A stretch of DNA of 64,000 nt from Cytobacillus suaedae (GCA_014960805.1 CP063163.1:1041001-1105000), one strand, 5' to 3'; numbered from the stretch's first letter, positions 28,432 through 36,061 are shown. The notes: generated from the sequence alone by a model not told the origin. Numbers and translations: made by a program.

Positions 28432-28884
28432 TTGGTTAAAAACACGAAAACATCACGCCGACCATTATTGTATATTAACCAACCGGAGTTTGAGAATGGA
28501 TTCGTTCCTATGCAACAAGAGTTTGTTGTAAGCAAGAAAGCAAATAAGGTTGAAAATAGTAAAGAAGTTAAAGTAAAGGATCCGGAGCGTTTTGAAACTA
28601 AAGAGGTTTCCAAAGAGGAAAAGGAAGTTAGTACTTTAAAGCAGCCGAAAAGGAAAAGAGTATCAGAAATGAATATTGAAGAGAAAATACAGTTCTTTTT
28701 GAAATTACCTAATAATATGCCACGTACAATGTGTGAAATAGTTACAAAAGAAAAAAAGTATACAGGAATAATCCTTTCCTTTTCACATGAAGATGGCTTA
28801 GTAAGTCTTCGTACAATTAATAGTCCCGAAAGTTTAACAATACCTTTAGAAGATATTCATTCAATTCATGCTATAGGTTTTTAA
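28432..28884 (+). CDS. cotO: Spore coat protein CotO
   Basis: About 150 residues. It has a basic N-terminus with the LLYINQPEFENGF motif, a Lys/Glu-rich charged middle (residues 40-80) and a C-terminal domain starting MNIEEKIQFFLKLP that ends IPLEDIHSIHAIGF. CotO is a morphogenetic coat protein needed for a normal outer coat or exosporium. The TTG at 28432 follows AGGAGGTTAGGGG. The upstream ATG at 28381 lies inside the sigma-K promoter. The last 60 residues show a small beta-barrel, Sm-like pattern (YTGIILSF ... SLRTI ... TIPLEDI) also seen in Mnx proteins here. Position next to fabI and cotZ matches B. subtilis. Confidence 0.8.
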   Translation: MVKNTKTSRRPLLYINQPEFENGFVPMQQEFVVSKKANKVENSKEVKVKDPERFETKEVSKEEKEVSTLKQPKRKRVSEMNIEEKIQFFLKLPNNMPRTMCEIVTKEKKYTGIILSFSHEDGLVSLRTINSPESLTIPLEDIHSIHAIGF

Positions 28885-28886
28885 GG

Positions 28887-28931
28887 AAAAAGAAGCTGGG
28901 CATAACTTATTGTTATTTCCAGCTTCTTTTT
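28887..28931. terminator. Bidirectional terminator cotO / cotZ
   Basis: AAAAAGAAGCTGG pairs with CCAGCTTCTTTTT around a 19-base loop between the convergent genes. Confidence 0.78.
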
Positions 28932-28957
28932 ATAGTAGTTTACTATATTCATACATT

Positions 28958-29428
28958 TTATTTTTTTCTATCTCCTACACCAGCAACATTGTTGTTAACT
29001 AAACGTGGGTTTAAACATTGGATTGCGCAGAAGCAAGTTAAATCTACTTCGATACAAAAGTCTGTTTTTACAAGACCATTAACGTCACATACATCTACAT
29101 CGCAGTCGTCAAAGTCAACAAGGTCACCGTTTCTTAATGGCATTAGTAAAGATAAAGTAGCACAGCAGTTACCTCTAATATCTTCTACTCTAAAGAATGG
29201 AGTCTTAAAGCAATCTCCACCCATCAACTCACCAACATTTCCGAATGCCTTTAGTAAATCACCTTTTTTTGTATAAAGAATAAATGGAATAGTATCACCA
29301 AGGTTTGCAACTGGAGATAATAAATTACTGAAACAGCTAGTTGGACATTGATCTTCTACAGCATCTTGCAAGTCTTTTATATTTTCAACGGCTTCACATA
29401 CACAATTAAAGTCTTTTTCGAATCCCAT
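28958..29428 (-). CDS. cotZ: CotY/CotZ-family spore crust protein (CotZ position)
   Basis: A 156-residue Cys-rich coat protein. The conserved motifs are [41 protein letters not shown] (interrupted here at the first half), [21 protein letters not shown] and the C-terminal [20 protein letters not shown]. Ten or more cysteines fit the disulphide-linked lattices this family forms in the crust/exosporium. CAGGAGTG precedes the ATG. It occupies the cotZ place next to cotO. Its sequence is closest, in this window, to the paralogue at 33776-34261. Confidence 0.88.
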   Translation of the reverse strand: MGFEKDFNCVCEAVENIKDLQDAVEDQCPTSCFSNLLSPVANLGDTIPFILYTKKGDLLKAFGNVGELMGGDCFKTPFFRVEDIRGNCCATLSLLMPLRNGDLVDFDDCDVDVCDVNGLVKTDFCIEVDLTCFCAIQCLNPRLVNNNVAGVGDRKK

Positions 29429-29560
29429 ATATTTTTCACTCCTGTTTCTTGATTTGTGTTATAACCTATTGTCCCTATTAGGATATTTGGGTACAAGTCT
29501 ATTTGTGTTAGGCAGTGGCCTAACTTACACAAAATAGGCATTAATCCTTATGTAAAAAGA

Positions 29561-29594
29561 AAAAGGTGATTACCGGAAGTGGTAATCACCTTTT
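29561..29594 (-). terminator. Terminator of cotY
   Basis: An AAAAGGTGATTACC / GGTAATCACCTTTT stem. In the minus sense it ends the gene at 29604-30086 and continues into TTTTCTTTTT. Confidence 0.85.
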
Positions 29595-29603
29595 ACTCTT
29601 TAA

Positions 29604-30086
29604 TTAATAACGCTTATGACGGCGACGTTTATCAACTGCTACTCTGTCGACTAGTTCCGGTGATAAGCATTGGATTGCACAGAAGCAATCAAGGTCAACT
29701 TCAATACAGAAATCTGATTTCTCAAGTCCAAATAGATCATTGTCACAAGGATTTGTTACATTAATTGTGTCACCTTGGCTATCTACTGGTCTTAGTAAAG
29801 ATAGTGTTGCACAGCAATCCTTCAGGTTTTCTACTCTGAAGAAAATAGTTTTGAAGCAAAGTTGATCATCAGTAAATCCACCAACATTACCAAATGCTTT
29901 GAATACGTCACCTTTTTTATCTAATAAAATAAAAGGAATTGTATCTCCTAATACGTTTGTTGGTGATAATAAGTTACTGAAGCAACTAGTAGGACATTCA
30001 TCTACTACAGCTTCTTGAGCATCTAAAATTTGTTCGACTGCATCGCAAACACAGCTATCAAAACGGTCTTTTTTTCCACAACCCAT
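29604..30086 (-). CDS. cotY: CotY/CotZ-family spore crust protein (CotY position)
   Basis: A 160-residue paralogue of the neighbouring cotZ with the same Cys layout: [58 protein letters not shown] and [20 protein letters not shown]. It ends in a basic KRRRHKRY tail absent from cotZ. AAAAAGGAGATG precedes the ATG. A GGGAC word lies 34 bases upstream of the start. In B. subtilis cotY and cotZ are transcribed by sigma-K RNA polymerase with GerE. Here each has its own leader, and a terminator separates them. Confidence 0.88.
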   Translation of the reverse strand: MGCGKKDRFDSCVCDAVEQILDAQEAVVDECPTSCFSNLLSPTNVLGDTIPFILLDKKGDVFKAFGNVGGFTDDQLCFKTIFFRVENLKDCCATLSLLRPVDSQGDTINVTNPCDNDLFGLEKSDFCIEVDLDCFCAIQCLSPELVDRVAVDKRRRHKRY

Positions 30087-30221
30087 TAATTTTCATCTCC
30101 TTTTTTTATTTGACTGTATCGTCCCTATTAGAATATGAAACTCACCTTTATTAGTGTGGGTCAATGTCCCGGAATTAAATAAATAGTATAATGAAGTTTC
30201 ATATACAGCCTGTTTAATAAA

Positions 30222-30250
30222 AAGCAGGAATCATAAAAGATTCCTGCTTA
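30222..30250 (-). terminator. Terminator of cotX
   Basis: AAGCAGGAATC / GATTCCTGCTT stem followed in the minus sense by TTTTTATT. Confidence 0.83.
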
Positions 30251-30261
30251 AATTTTTAAAA

Positions 30262-30750
30262 TTAAAGAATATCAATCTGAGCAACTAGTGCTACAAGTAC
30301 TTGAAGTAAGACTTGAAGCGAAACAGCAACATCTGTATCAGTTGTAGTGACTTTAACATTTTTTGAGTTCTCAATAACTAGCTCTTGGAAGTTACCTTGT
30401 TTAATTTTTGATGTCTGCAATAAGTCTTGAGTTACTCTTTCTGCCTGTGCACTATCTGCAATTGAGATGCTAATGACAATCGCAATTGCTACTTGTAATG
30501 CTGCTTGCAATGAAACCGCAACTTGAGTGTCTGTTGTTTCAATTTCTATTTCACAAGAATCTCTAACAATGATTGTTTCTACTGAATCTTGTTTTATTTT
30601 ATTTACTTGATCTGCTTCTTGTTCGACAACAGGGTCATTGAAAAACTCACGATCTCGTTGTCTTTCTTCAAAGGATTCAGCTTTCTCAGTTGGATGACAA
30701 TCAGATGCATCAAGAGCATTCCAATTATATGATTTTGGTTTATCAGCCAT
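30262..30750 (-). CDS. cotX: Spore coat protein CotX (CotX/CotV domain)
   Basis: A 162-residue coat protein. A polar N-terminal 50 residues precede two tandem copies of the CotX/CotV hydrophobic unit. The first is DSCEIEIETTDTQVAVSLQ (about 75) and the second ENSKNVKVTTTDTDVAVSLQ (about 125); each is followed by a Val/Ile/Ala-rich helix (AALQVAIAIVIS and VLLQVLVALVAQ). CotX is a major structural protein of the insoluble crust. AAAGGAGGAA precedes the ATG. The position after cotY matches B. subtilis. Confidence 0.88.
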   Translation of the reverse strand: MADKPKSYNWNALDASDCHPTEKAESFEERQRDREFFNDPVVEQEADQVNKIKQDSVETIIVRDSCEIEIETTDTQVAVSLQAALQVAIAIVISISIADSAQAERVTQDLLQTSKIKQGNFQELVIENSKNVKVTTTDTDVAVSLQVLLQVLVALVAQIDIL

Positions 30751-30841
30751 TTTTAAATTCCTCCTTTACTGTTATATTTATATTTAATGTTAGTTGGGAC
30801 AGTTTTGTATGAGTTATTTGTCCCTATAAAAACACCCATTT

Positions 30842-31135
30842 TTATTTATCTAGTAATTTTTTTCTTACTTTATCTCTAAGAGACGTAGTTTTTACATCCT
30901 CTACTTTTTCAGCAACTGCTTCTTCAGTTACCTTTTTTCCATTACCAGCGAGGAAGTTATCTACTTGATTTTTTAAATCCTCAACAACTTCTTTAATTTT
31001 CTGTTTTTGTTCATCAGTAAGTGAACGTTTTTTCTCATCAGTTACATTGTTTTTCTTGAATACGTCTGATACAAAAAGCTCCATTAACCCGGATGATAAA
31101 CCAGTTAATTTTTCTTTGTTGTTATTTTCACTCAT
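30842..31135 (-). CDS. cotW: CotW-like spore coat protein
   Basis: A 97-residue charged protein. The segment LMELFVSDVFKKNNVTDEKKRSLTDEQ (about 14-40) followed by KIKEVVEDLKNQVDNF resembles the helical region of B. subtilis CotW, and the tail is Lys-rich (RDKVRKKLLDK). Its place between the two CotX/CotV proteins is the same as cotW. The ATG at 31135 follows AAAGAGGTG by 6 bases; a GTG at 31156 is in frame but poorly placed. CotW is thought to help CotX assemble. Confidence 0.72.
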   Translation of the reverse strand: MSENNNKEKLTGLSSGLMELFVSDVFKKNNVTDEKKRSLTDEQKQKIKEVVEDLKNQVDNFLAGNGKKVTEEAVAEKVEDVKTTSLRDKVRKKLLDK

Positions 31136-31257
31136 GTTTTTCACCTCTTTCCCCACGGATAGTCAATATATAACTATTCAAAAGTTGGAAATTGGTATAG
31201 GCATTGTCTCTAGACAATGAAAGAAACTTGTTATTGAAGAGGTATATTTGCACTAAA

Positions 31258-31281
31258 AAGAGTACCTAAAAGGTACCCTTA
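31258..31281 (-). terminator. Terminator of cotV
   Basis: In the minus sense, GGGTACCT / AGGTACTC stem with a TTTTA loop followed by TTTTTAG. Confidence 0.7.
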
Positions 31282-31294
31282 TATAAGTGATTAA

Positions 31295-31720
31295 CTATAG
31301 AATGTCAATTTGAGCGACAAGTGCTACTAGAACTTGTAACAATACCTGAATAGAAATTGCTACATCAGTATCAGTTGTTGTAACCTTTACACTTCTAGAG
31401 TTTTCAATTACTAGCTTTTGTTTATTAGATTGTTTAATTTTAGATGTCTGTAATAGTTCCTGAGTAACTGCCTCTGCTTTTGCATCATCAGCAATAGCAA
31501 TACTTATTACTAGGGCAATTGCAACCTGTAAAGCTGCCTGTAATGATACAGCTACTTGAGTATCAGTTGTTTTTACAACAATATCGCAAGAGTCAATGAT
31601 ATGAATTGATTCATACGATTGTTGGGTAGTTTTATTCACCTGGTTAGCATCTTGCACCACTGCCTCATCTTTTACTTTGTGATTGCATGACTCAAGTGCA
31701 CTAAACTTTTTCTTTTCCAC
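31295..31720 (-). CDS. cotV: CotX/CotV-family spore coat protein (CotV position)
   Basis: A 141-residue paralogue of the cotX product with the same two hydrophobic units (DSCDIVVKTTDTQVAVSLQ and ENSRSVKVTTTDTDVAISIQ). The C-terminal 60 residues are nearly identical to those of CotX, down to LVALVAQIDIL. The N-terminal polar part is shorter, as in CotV. The frame opens at 31738, but GTG at 31720 follows AAAGGAGGAA, giving MEKKKFSALESCNHK. A GGGACA word lies about 66 bases upstream. Confidence 0.85.
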   Translation of the reverse strand: MEKKKFSALESCNHKVKDEAVVQDANQVNKTTQQSYESIHIIDSCDIVVKTTDTQVAVSLQAALQVAIALVISIAIADDAKAEAVTQELLQTSKIKQSNKQKLVIENSRSVKVTTTDTDVAISIQVLLQVLVALVAQIDIL

Positions 31721-31880
31721 TGAAATTCCTCCTTTCACGTTATATTTCTATTAAATGCACTAGACCCGTTTTTGAGTGGGGAAATGTCCCAATACAAGAG
31801 CACATTTTTTCTTTGTAGCATTTTTTGATTCAACCACGAACCTAGTAAAATACGAGTGAATAGCATTGAACTTTTGTTAA

Positions 31881-32039
31881 TTATTTTGACTTGAGGTCTT
31901 TTAGAAGGCTTTTTAGGTTTGTTAATTCAGCTGCTTGTTTTTTCTTATATCCCTTTACTCTTTGTTTTTCCTTTAGTTTATTTAGTGCTAGCTCAAGAAG
32001 ACGGTTAGAAGCGTTTTTGTAATCTGATAAGTTGCTCAT
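31881..32039 (-). CDS. Small basic helical protein, sporulation-associated
   Basis: A 52-residue protein, mostly one charged helix rich in Lys and Leu (LLELALNKLKEKQRVKGYKKK then LKSLLKDLKSK). The ATG at 32039 follows AAAGGTGGTG. A perfect sigma-K -10, CATATTGTA, lies 25 bases upstream of the start. I do not recognise a family. Promoter and location at the divergent boundary between cotV and mnxA suggest a small mother-cell coat component. Confidence 0.6.
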   Translation of the reverse strand: MSNLSDYKNASNRLLELALNKLKEKQRVKGYKKKQAAELTNLKSLLKDLKSK

Positions 32040-32063
32040 TCTATCACCACCTTTATATAAATC

Positions 32064-32072
32064 TACAATATG
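32064..32072 (-). promoter_or_regulatory. Sigma-K -10 box for small coat-region gene
   Basis: CATATTGTA on the minus strand fits CATANNNTA exactly. No AC-type -35 is seen 16-17 bases upstream, so an activator such as GerE may be needed. Confidence 0.5.
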
Positions 32073-32183
32073 TTTATTCACTGGTTGACTAAATGGACAG
32101 GGCTAAACACCAGGTCTATAAAAATCTGCGATTGATTATGTTCTGTCATTTTTGAAAACAATTCTTCGAAAGATATTGGTTTA

Positions 32184-32212
32184 ACACCTGTGCAAAAGGT
32201 CTGCATAGTATA
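32184..32212 (+). promoter_or_regulatory. Sigma-K promoter of mnxABC
   Basis: ACA (32184-32186) and a perfect -10 CATAGTATA (32204-32212) are 17 bases apart, matching sigma-K. The mnxA ATG lies 17 bases past the -10. Sigma-K control of mnx has been described for marine Bacillus SG-1, which fits. Confidence 0.8.
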
Positions 32213-32228
32213 GGATGAGGTGAGGAAT

Positions 32229-32639
32229 ATGTATGTAGAGCTCATTTTTTATGGGAACTTTATACTAACCGCAATGGTTTACTTCTATATATACAGAGTT
32301 CGTAAGCTTATAGGGTTTCAATTAGGAATGAATATTTCTATCCTAGTTGGAGGTATGATGGGGATCTTGTCTGGAATATTGCTAATTTCAATGTACCCCT
32401 TTCATTTTGTGCCGGTAACAATGGTTTCCACCTTAATAGGGTTGGGAATTGGAGCATTATTTGGGGCACTATTTGATTATCAAACATTACTTACTGGTTT
32501 TAGTAATGGATTAATGATGGGGATTATGTCACCGATGCTTGGGGCAGTAGTTGAAGGTAGTTATTCAATTATCTTTTTTATAGAATTTGTATTTATTAGT
32601 TCAACAGTTTTAGTGATCACTTCAAGAAGACGATCATAG
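32229..32639 (+). CDS. mnxA: MnxA-like membrane protein of the spore Mn-oxidase cluster
   Basis: A 136-residue protein with four hydrophobic segments. The third and fourth are Gly-rich: GLGIGALFGALFD then LLTGFSNGLMMGIMSPMLGAVV. This second half matches that of the next gene product, so the two are paralogues. I assign MnxA by position, as first gene of a unit whose third gene is SCO1-like and whose distal part encodes MnxG. ATG at 32229 is preceded by GATGAGGTG; a GTG at 32220 is inside that site. Its function is unknown; a membrane carrier or scaffold role is possible. Confidence 0.72.
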   Translation: MYVELIFYGNFILTAMVYFYIYRVRKLIGFQLGMNISILVGGMMGILSGILLISMYPFHFVPVTMVSTLIGLGIGALFGALFDYQTLLTGFSNGLMMGIMSPMLGAVVEGSYSIIFFIEFVFISSTVLVITSRRRS

Positions 32640-32644
32640 GAGTA

Positions 32645-33109
32645 ATGATGCCAATGTTTTACTTTTTACTAAGTCTGTTATTGATCAATGCTTATATTGG
32701 ATACAGAGGTTATTTTTTTCTCCAGAAAAAAAGGAAGTTGTATAATGAACGTTTTTCCATGGTTATTACAATGAGTGTTCCAACAATATTATCACTTGTC
32801 TTTGGCCTACTTATATCTTTTATAATACCATTCGATCTAGGATATACTCTTATGCTTGCATGTTTACTTGGGGCAGGTGTGGGCATTTCTTTTGGGTCAT
32901 TTGTTAAGTGGGATACAATTTTGTCAGGGTTTTACAATGGAGTTTTAGGTGGAATGATGGGAACTATGCTTGGTGCAGTTGTTAAGGATCCAACAATCTG
33001 TGGGCTCCCGGCTGATGAGAATTTTAATATGATAATTAACAGCATATCTATCAATCTCTTTGGAACAGCTCTTTTACTACTTACATTTTGGTGTATACAC
33101 TATCATTAG
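32645..33109 (+). CDS. mnxB: MnxB-like membrane protein of the spore Mn-oxidase cluster
   Basis: A 154-residue protein with four or five hydrophobic segments. The stretch GAGVGISFGSFVKWDTILSGF (from about residue 78) followed by YNGVLGGMMGTMLGAVV aligns with the same part of mnxA. The C-terminus has one further helix. The start codon lies 5 bases beyond the mnxA stop, with GGAG overlapping that stop, so it is coupled to mnxA. The assignment to MnxB is by position and membrane character. No enzyme motif is visible. Confidence 0.7.
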   Translation: MMPMFYFLLSLLLINAYIGYRGYFFLQKKRKLYNERFSMVITMSVPTILSLVFGLLISFIIPFDLGYTLMLACLLGAGVGISFGSFVKWDTILSGFYNGVLGGMMGTMLGAVVKDPTICGLPADENFNMIINSISINLFGTALLLLTFWCIHYH

Positions 33110-33128
33110 AAGTTTAAGGAGGCCTTAA

Positions 33129-33737
33129 ATGCTATCAAAAAAAACAAAAGTAAGCTTACTTATACTACTGGTTGGGGCAATCATATTTTTAGGATATATG
33201 CTCTGGGTAATCAATCAACGTCTGCCAATTATTAATCAGGTTCAAGACGTACAATTTGAGTCTGTACTAAATAAGAATTTCAGCTTTCAAAATGACAAAG
33301 TAAAAGTAGTTGGATTCATCTATACAAAATGTCCAGATATTTGTCCAATGACCATGCAAGACCTTATAAAACTACAAGCAAGATTAAAAGAAGAACAATT
33401 ATTTGGACTCAATGTACAAATTATCACAATAACTCTTGACCCGGAATTTGATACATCTATTGTTCTACGAAATTATGCTTCAAACTTTAATATAGACTCA
33501 GCAGGCTGGTTTATCTTGAGAGAGTCAGAGAGTGAAACAAGAAAAATTGCAAACGAATTTCAGATGAATTATAAAAAAAATGAAGCCGGGTTTATCGCCC
33601 ATACTACAAAGCTATATATAGTAGATACTAAAAATAGAATTAGGTCTACACATGATATGAACATAGGCGGAAAAGAAGTAGAAATCGAAGAAATTATGAT
33701 AAACATTAAAAAAGTAATAAAAGAACAAGCTTCTTGA
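33129..33737 (+). CDS. mnxC: SCO1/SenC-family copper chaperone (MnxC)
   Basis: A 202-residue protein with an N-terminal membrane anchor (about residues 8-28) and an outward-facing thioredoxin-fold SCO domain. The copper ligands are present: CPDIC (CxxxC, about residues 74-78) and the conserved His in FIAHTTKLYIVD (about 159). SCO proteins deliver copper to oxidases. Here the natural client is the multicopper oxidase MnxG encoded downstream, as in the mnx clusters of Mn-oxidising Bacillus spores. AAGGAGGCC precedes the ATG. A terminator overlaps its last codons. Confidence 0.9.
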   Translation: MLSKKTKVSLLILLVGAIIFLGYMLWVINQRLPIINQVQDVQFESVLNKNFSFQNDKVKVVGFIYTKCPDICPMTMQDLIKLQARLKEEQLFGLNVQIITITLDPEFDTSIVLRNYASNFNIDSAGWFILRESESETRKIANEFQMNYKKNEAGFIAHTTKLYIVDTKNRIRSTHDMNIGGKEVEIEEIMINIKKVIKEQAS

Positions 33738-33756
33738 CTAGAGGCTTGTTCTTTTT
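33723..33756 (+). terminator. Terminator at the end of mnxABC
   Basis: GAACAAGC (33723-33730) pairs with GCTTGTTC (33744-33751), followed by T5. The loop contains the mnxC stop codon. It separates mnxABC from mnxDEFG. The A-rich left flank may also let it serve the convergent cotY/Z gene. Confidence 0.75.
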
Positions 33757-33775
33757 CAGTAAATATATAGTACTA

Positions 33776-34261
33776 CTATTTCCCTAACCATTCATTTTCA
33801 TCACAAATGTCTGAATCCAGATTGTGTATAACTAACCTAGGATCTAGACATTGAATTGCACAAAAGCATGTTAAATCAACTTCAATACATATATCAGTAT
33901 TTACTAGACGACTAACACTACATACATCTTCTACATTATCAGAAGAACTTTTAGCTCCAAAAATAGGTCTTAATAATGATAGTGTAGCACAGCAGCCTTC
34001 TCGTACATCCTCGACCCGGAAGAAAGGTGTTTTGAAAAAGTCACCTGGCAATAACTCCCCAATATTTCCATATGCGTTAAACAAACCTTCTTTATTTGTA
34101 TATAGAAGAAAAGGAATGATGTTTCCAACGGTTTGGACTGGTTCTAGTAAATCTCTAAGACAGCTTGAAGTACATTCAGACTCTTTTGCGTCTTGTAAAT
34201 TCCTGATGTTTAGTACCACTTCACATATACAGTTAAAGTCTTTACCCTTTTCAAGCTTCAT
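33776..34261 (-). CDS. CotY/CotZ-family spore protein inserted within the mnx cluster
   Basis: A 161-residue Cys-rich paralogue of cotZ. Shared motifs are [59 protein letters not shown] and [20 protein letters not shown]. It is closer to the cotZ product at 28958 than to cotY. The upstream DNA also shares the word ATTA(A/G)TGCCTAT with cotZ, suggesting a duplication that carried its leader. It lies on the opposite strand between mnxC and mnxD. The ATG at 34261 follows GGAG by 8 bases. Confidence 0.85.
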   Translation of the reverse strand: MKLEKGKDFNCICEVVLNIRNLQDAKESECTSSCLRDLLEPVQTVGNIIPFLLYTNKEGLFNAYGNIGELLPGDFFKTPFFRVEDVREGCCATLSLLRPIFGAKSSSDNVEDVCSVSRLVNTDICIEVDLTCFCAIQCLDPRLVIHNLDSDICDENEWLGK

Positions 34262-34438
34262 CAAAATCACTCCATTTTGGTAAACCTAGTTCTTAATAGA
34301 ATATAGCCTCACCTAGATAGGTGTGAAAAATATAGGCACTAATCTTGCGAATAAAAAGCTTTTTTAATAATGAACCGATTCCTTTTAGTTCGTTTAGAAC
34401 TTTCTGAAAATAAAATGAGGCCCTAGTCGTATTAATTG

Positions 34439-34447
34439 CATAACCTA
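34439..34447 (+). promoter_or_regulatory. Candidate sigma-K -10 box for mnxDEFG
   Basis: CATAACCTA is a perfect CATANNNTA, 30 bases before the mnxD GTG start. There is no clear AC at the -35 position, so I give it moderate weight. A separate promoter is needed here because a terminator and an inverted gene cut mnxD off from mnxABC. Confidence 0.55.
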
Positions 34448-34477
34448 TATCGATTAGTTGTATAGGGAGGGGAAAAG

Positions 34478-35245
34478 GTGACAAATGAAATAAGACGTGA
34501 TGATTATATAAGACAACTCTTGAAAAACAGGGAAAGAGAAGTCATAAAGACAGATGTTATAAATGAGAGAAATATTTTGAAGGGTGAAGGTCTTACTTCA
34601 CCAACTAGTAATCTTTCAACAGAAGAAACAAGAATTCTTATGGAGTTAATGGAAAGAGAAAACTTATTTAAGGTAACGGAAGCAATTCCTTCTCATAAGA
34701 AATCTTTAACATTAAAGAGATTTTTCAAGATGAAGCGAAATCAGCAAGTTGAGGTGTACTCAAAGGCTGGAAGTAAAACATTTTATACTGAGGGAAAGGT
34801 TAGTGCTATAGGAAGGAATTTTGTAATGATTACTGATTTAAAAGATCGAATATGGATTCCTTTTGAAGCAATTGAATCTGCAAACATTCCATATGGAATT
34901 CCTAACTATTCGAACACGCATCAGCATTTTATTTACGATAATAATTTAAGGGAAAAATTAGTGCGTGATTTCGGAAAGACAGTATCCCAGCGTGACGTAC
35001 TAATGCAACAATTTAATGAGGAGACATTACACACAAATTTAGGGCGCTGGAAGGGAACTTGGGTAGAGATACTTTGTGAAAACGACAAAAAAACGTATGG
35101 GAAAGTAGATGGAGCAACAAATGAGTCGATATGGATAGCTAGGTTAAAAAGAAGAGAGGAAATTCCTTTAGCTTCTATAAGGTATGTAAAATCTATGAGG
35201 TTCTTGCAAGCATTATCTAGAATGATAAATTGGGCAAATAAATAA
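34478..35245 (+). CDS. mnxD: MnxD-like protein with two Sm-like repeats
   Basis: A 255-residue soluble protein. A charged N-terminal 70 residues are followed by two similar beta-rich segments. The first (about 85-145) reads NQQVEVYSKAG ... YTEGKVSAIGRNFVMITDLKD-RIWIPFEAIESANI. The second (about 185-245) reads GTWVEILCEN ... TYGKVDGATNESIWIARLKR-REEIPLASIRYV. Both have the strand-Gly-strand pattern of Sm-like barrels, as in CotO. I assign MnxD by position before mnxE/F/G. Its role is unknown. Start GTG follows GGGAGGGG by about 8 bases. Confidence 0.68.
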   Translation: MTNEIRRDDYIRQLLKNREREVIKTDVINERNILKGEGLTSPTSNLSTEETRILMELMERENLFKVTEAIPSHKKSLTLKRFFKMKRNQQVEVYSKAGSKTFYTEGKVSAIGRNFVMITDLKDRIWIPFEAIESANIPYGIPNYSNTHQHFIYDNNLREKLVRDFGKTVSQRDVLMQQFNEETLHTNLGRWKGTWVEILCENDKKTYGKVDGATNESIWIARLKRREEIPLASIRYVKSMRFLQALSRMINWANK

Positions 35246-35419
35246 AGAGTTACTAGTTATATGTAATTAACATTTTATGGAAATGAGAATAAATTACTAG
35301 TACTCATCTATTATTACTAAGCTGCTTCTGAACTTTCTAGTCAATGGGCTTTTGATACAAACCATCACCCGGTATTCAGAAAATTTACTTTAATGCAGCT
35401 ATAAAAAGGAGGAAAAAGT
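35246..35419. other. Gap between mnxD and mnxE
   Basis: About 174 bases with no gene. A strong AAAGGAGGAA site precedes mnxE. I see no perfect sigma-K -10 or terminator, so readthrough from mnxD is the simplest view. Confidence 0.4.
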
Positions 35420-35707
35420 ATGAATCCAGAAATAGAAGATCATTTATTAAGAGATCTTGTAGTAGGAGAACAAGTATTAATTGTAACTCAAGCCCCCCAA
35501 TTGAATTTGTTAGGGCAAACGTTCAGACCTATTTTTTGTGGGACAGTTAGTGAAGTTGAAAGAGGACATTTAACACTTCATCCTGTCATTATTAAAATGG
35601 TAAATGCACCGTTTTATGAGTTTCCAATACCAATAAGTATTCCATTCGAAAGAATTGCAGCAATGACAACGGAATTTGATTGTGACACAGTATTTTCAAT
35701 TTCATAA
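35420..35707 (+). CDS. mnxE: MnxE subunit of the Mn(II) oxidase complex
   Basis: A 95-residue protein with the pattern LVVGEQVLIVTQAP ... FCGTVSEVERGHLTLHPVIIKM ... ISIPFERIAAMT, an Sm-like small beta-barrel layout. In Mn-oxidising Bacillus the Mnx complex consists of MnxG with small MnxE and MnxF subunits that bind copper and form a hexameric accessory body. Position, size and the pairing with a similar neighbour just upstream of mnxG support MnxE. It is followed 16 bases later by the mnxF start. Confidence 0.8.
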   Translation: MNPEIEDHLLRDLVVGEQVLIVTQAPQLNLLGQTFRPIFCGTVSEVERGHLTLHPVIIKMVNAPFYEFPIPISIPFERIAAMTTEFDCDTVFSIS

Positions 35708-35723
35708 GAAGGAGGAGAAGAAA

Positions 35724-36035
35724 ATGTCAACGGATCGCGTTAATAATATGTTAAGCGGGAATGGAATCGATATCAATGCTGTTCATGATGAAGCGATCAT
35801 TCAGCATTTTGAAGATGGAGTAGGACATAGATTGTTTGCACTAATTCCTAATTTCCCATTTATGTTTGTTGGTACAATCGTAGAGGTTGCAGATGATCAC
35901 GTTTTAGTAGAAGTTGAAACTACGTCTCAGGCTGTACTTGAAAACAGACTTTGGCATATCCATATTCATTCAATTGAAATATTCTTCATTGAACGTGATG
36001 ATGGCCCAAGAATACCAGTATTAAAAGAAAGTTAA
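35724..36035 (+). CDS. mnxF: MnxF subunit of the Mn(II) oxidase complex
   Basis: A 103-residue protein related in layout to MnxE: HRLFALIPNFPFMFVGTIVEVADDHVLVEVET, then LWHIHIHSIEIFFIERDD. The HIHIH run (about residues 84-88) is a plausible metal site, fitting the copper binding known for MnxF. The ATG at 35724 follows GAAGGAGGAG; the longer frame to 35676 overlaps mnxE and is unlikely. It lies 26 bases before mnxG. It should form a complex with MnxE and MnxG on the spore surface. Confidence 0.82.
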   Translation: MSTDRVNNMLSGNGIDINAVHDEAIIQHFEDGVGHRLFALIPNFPFMFVGTIVEVADDHVLVEVETTSQAVLENRLWHIHIHSIEIFFIERDDGPRIPVLKES

Positions 36036-36061
36036 GCTTATAGAACAGGAGGGAAATTGAT

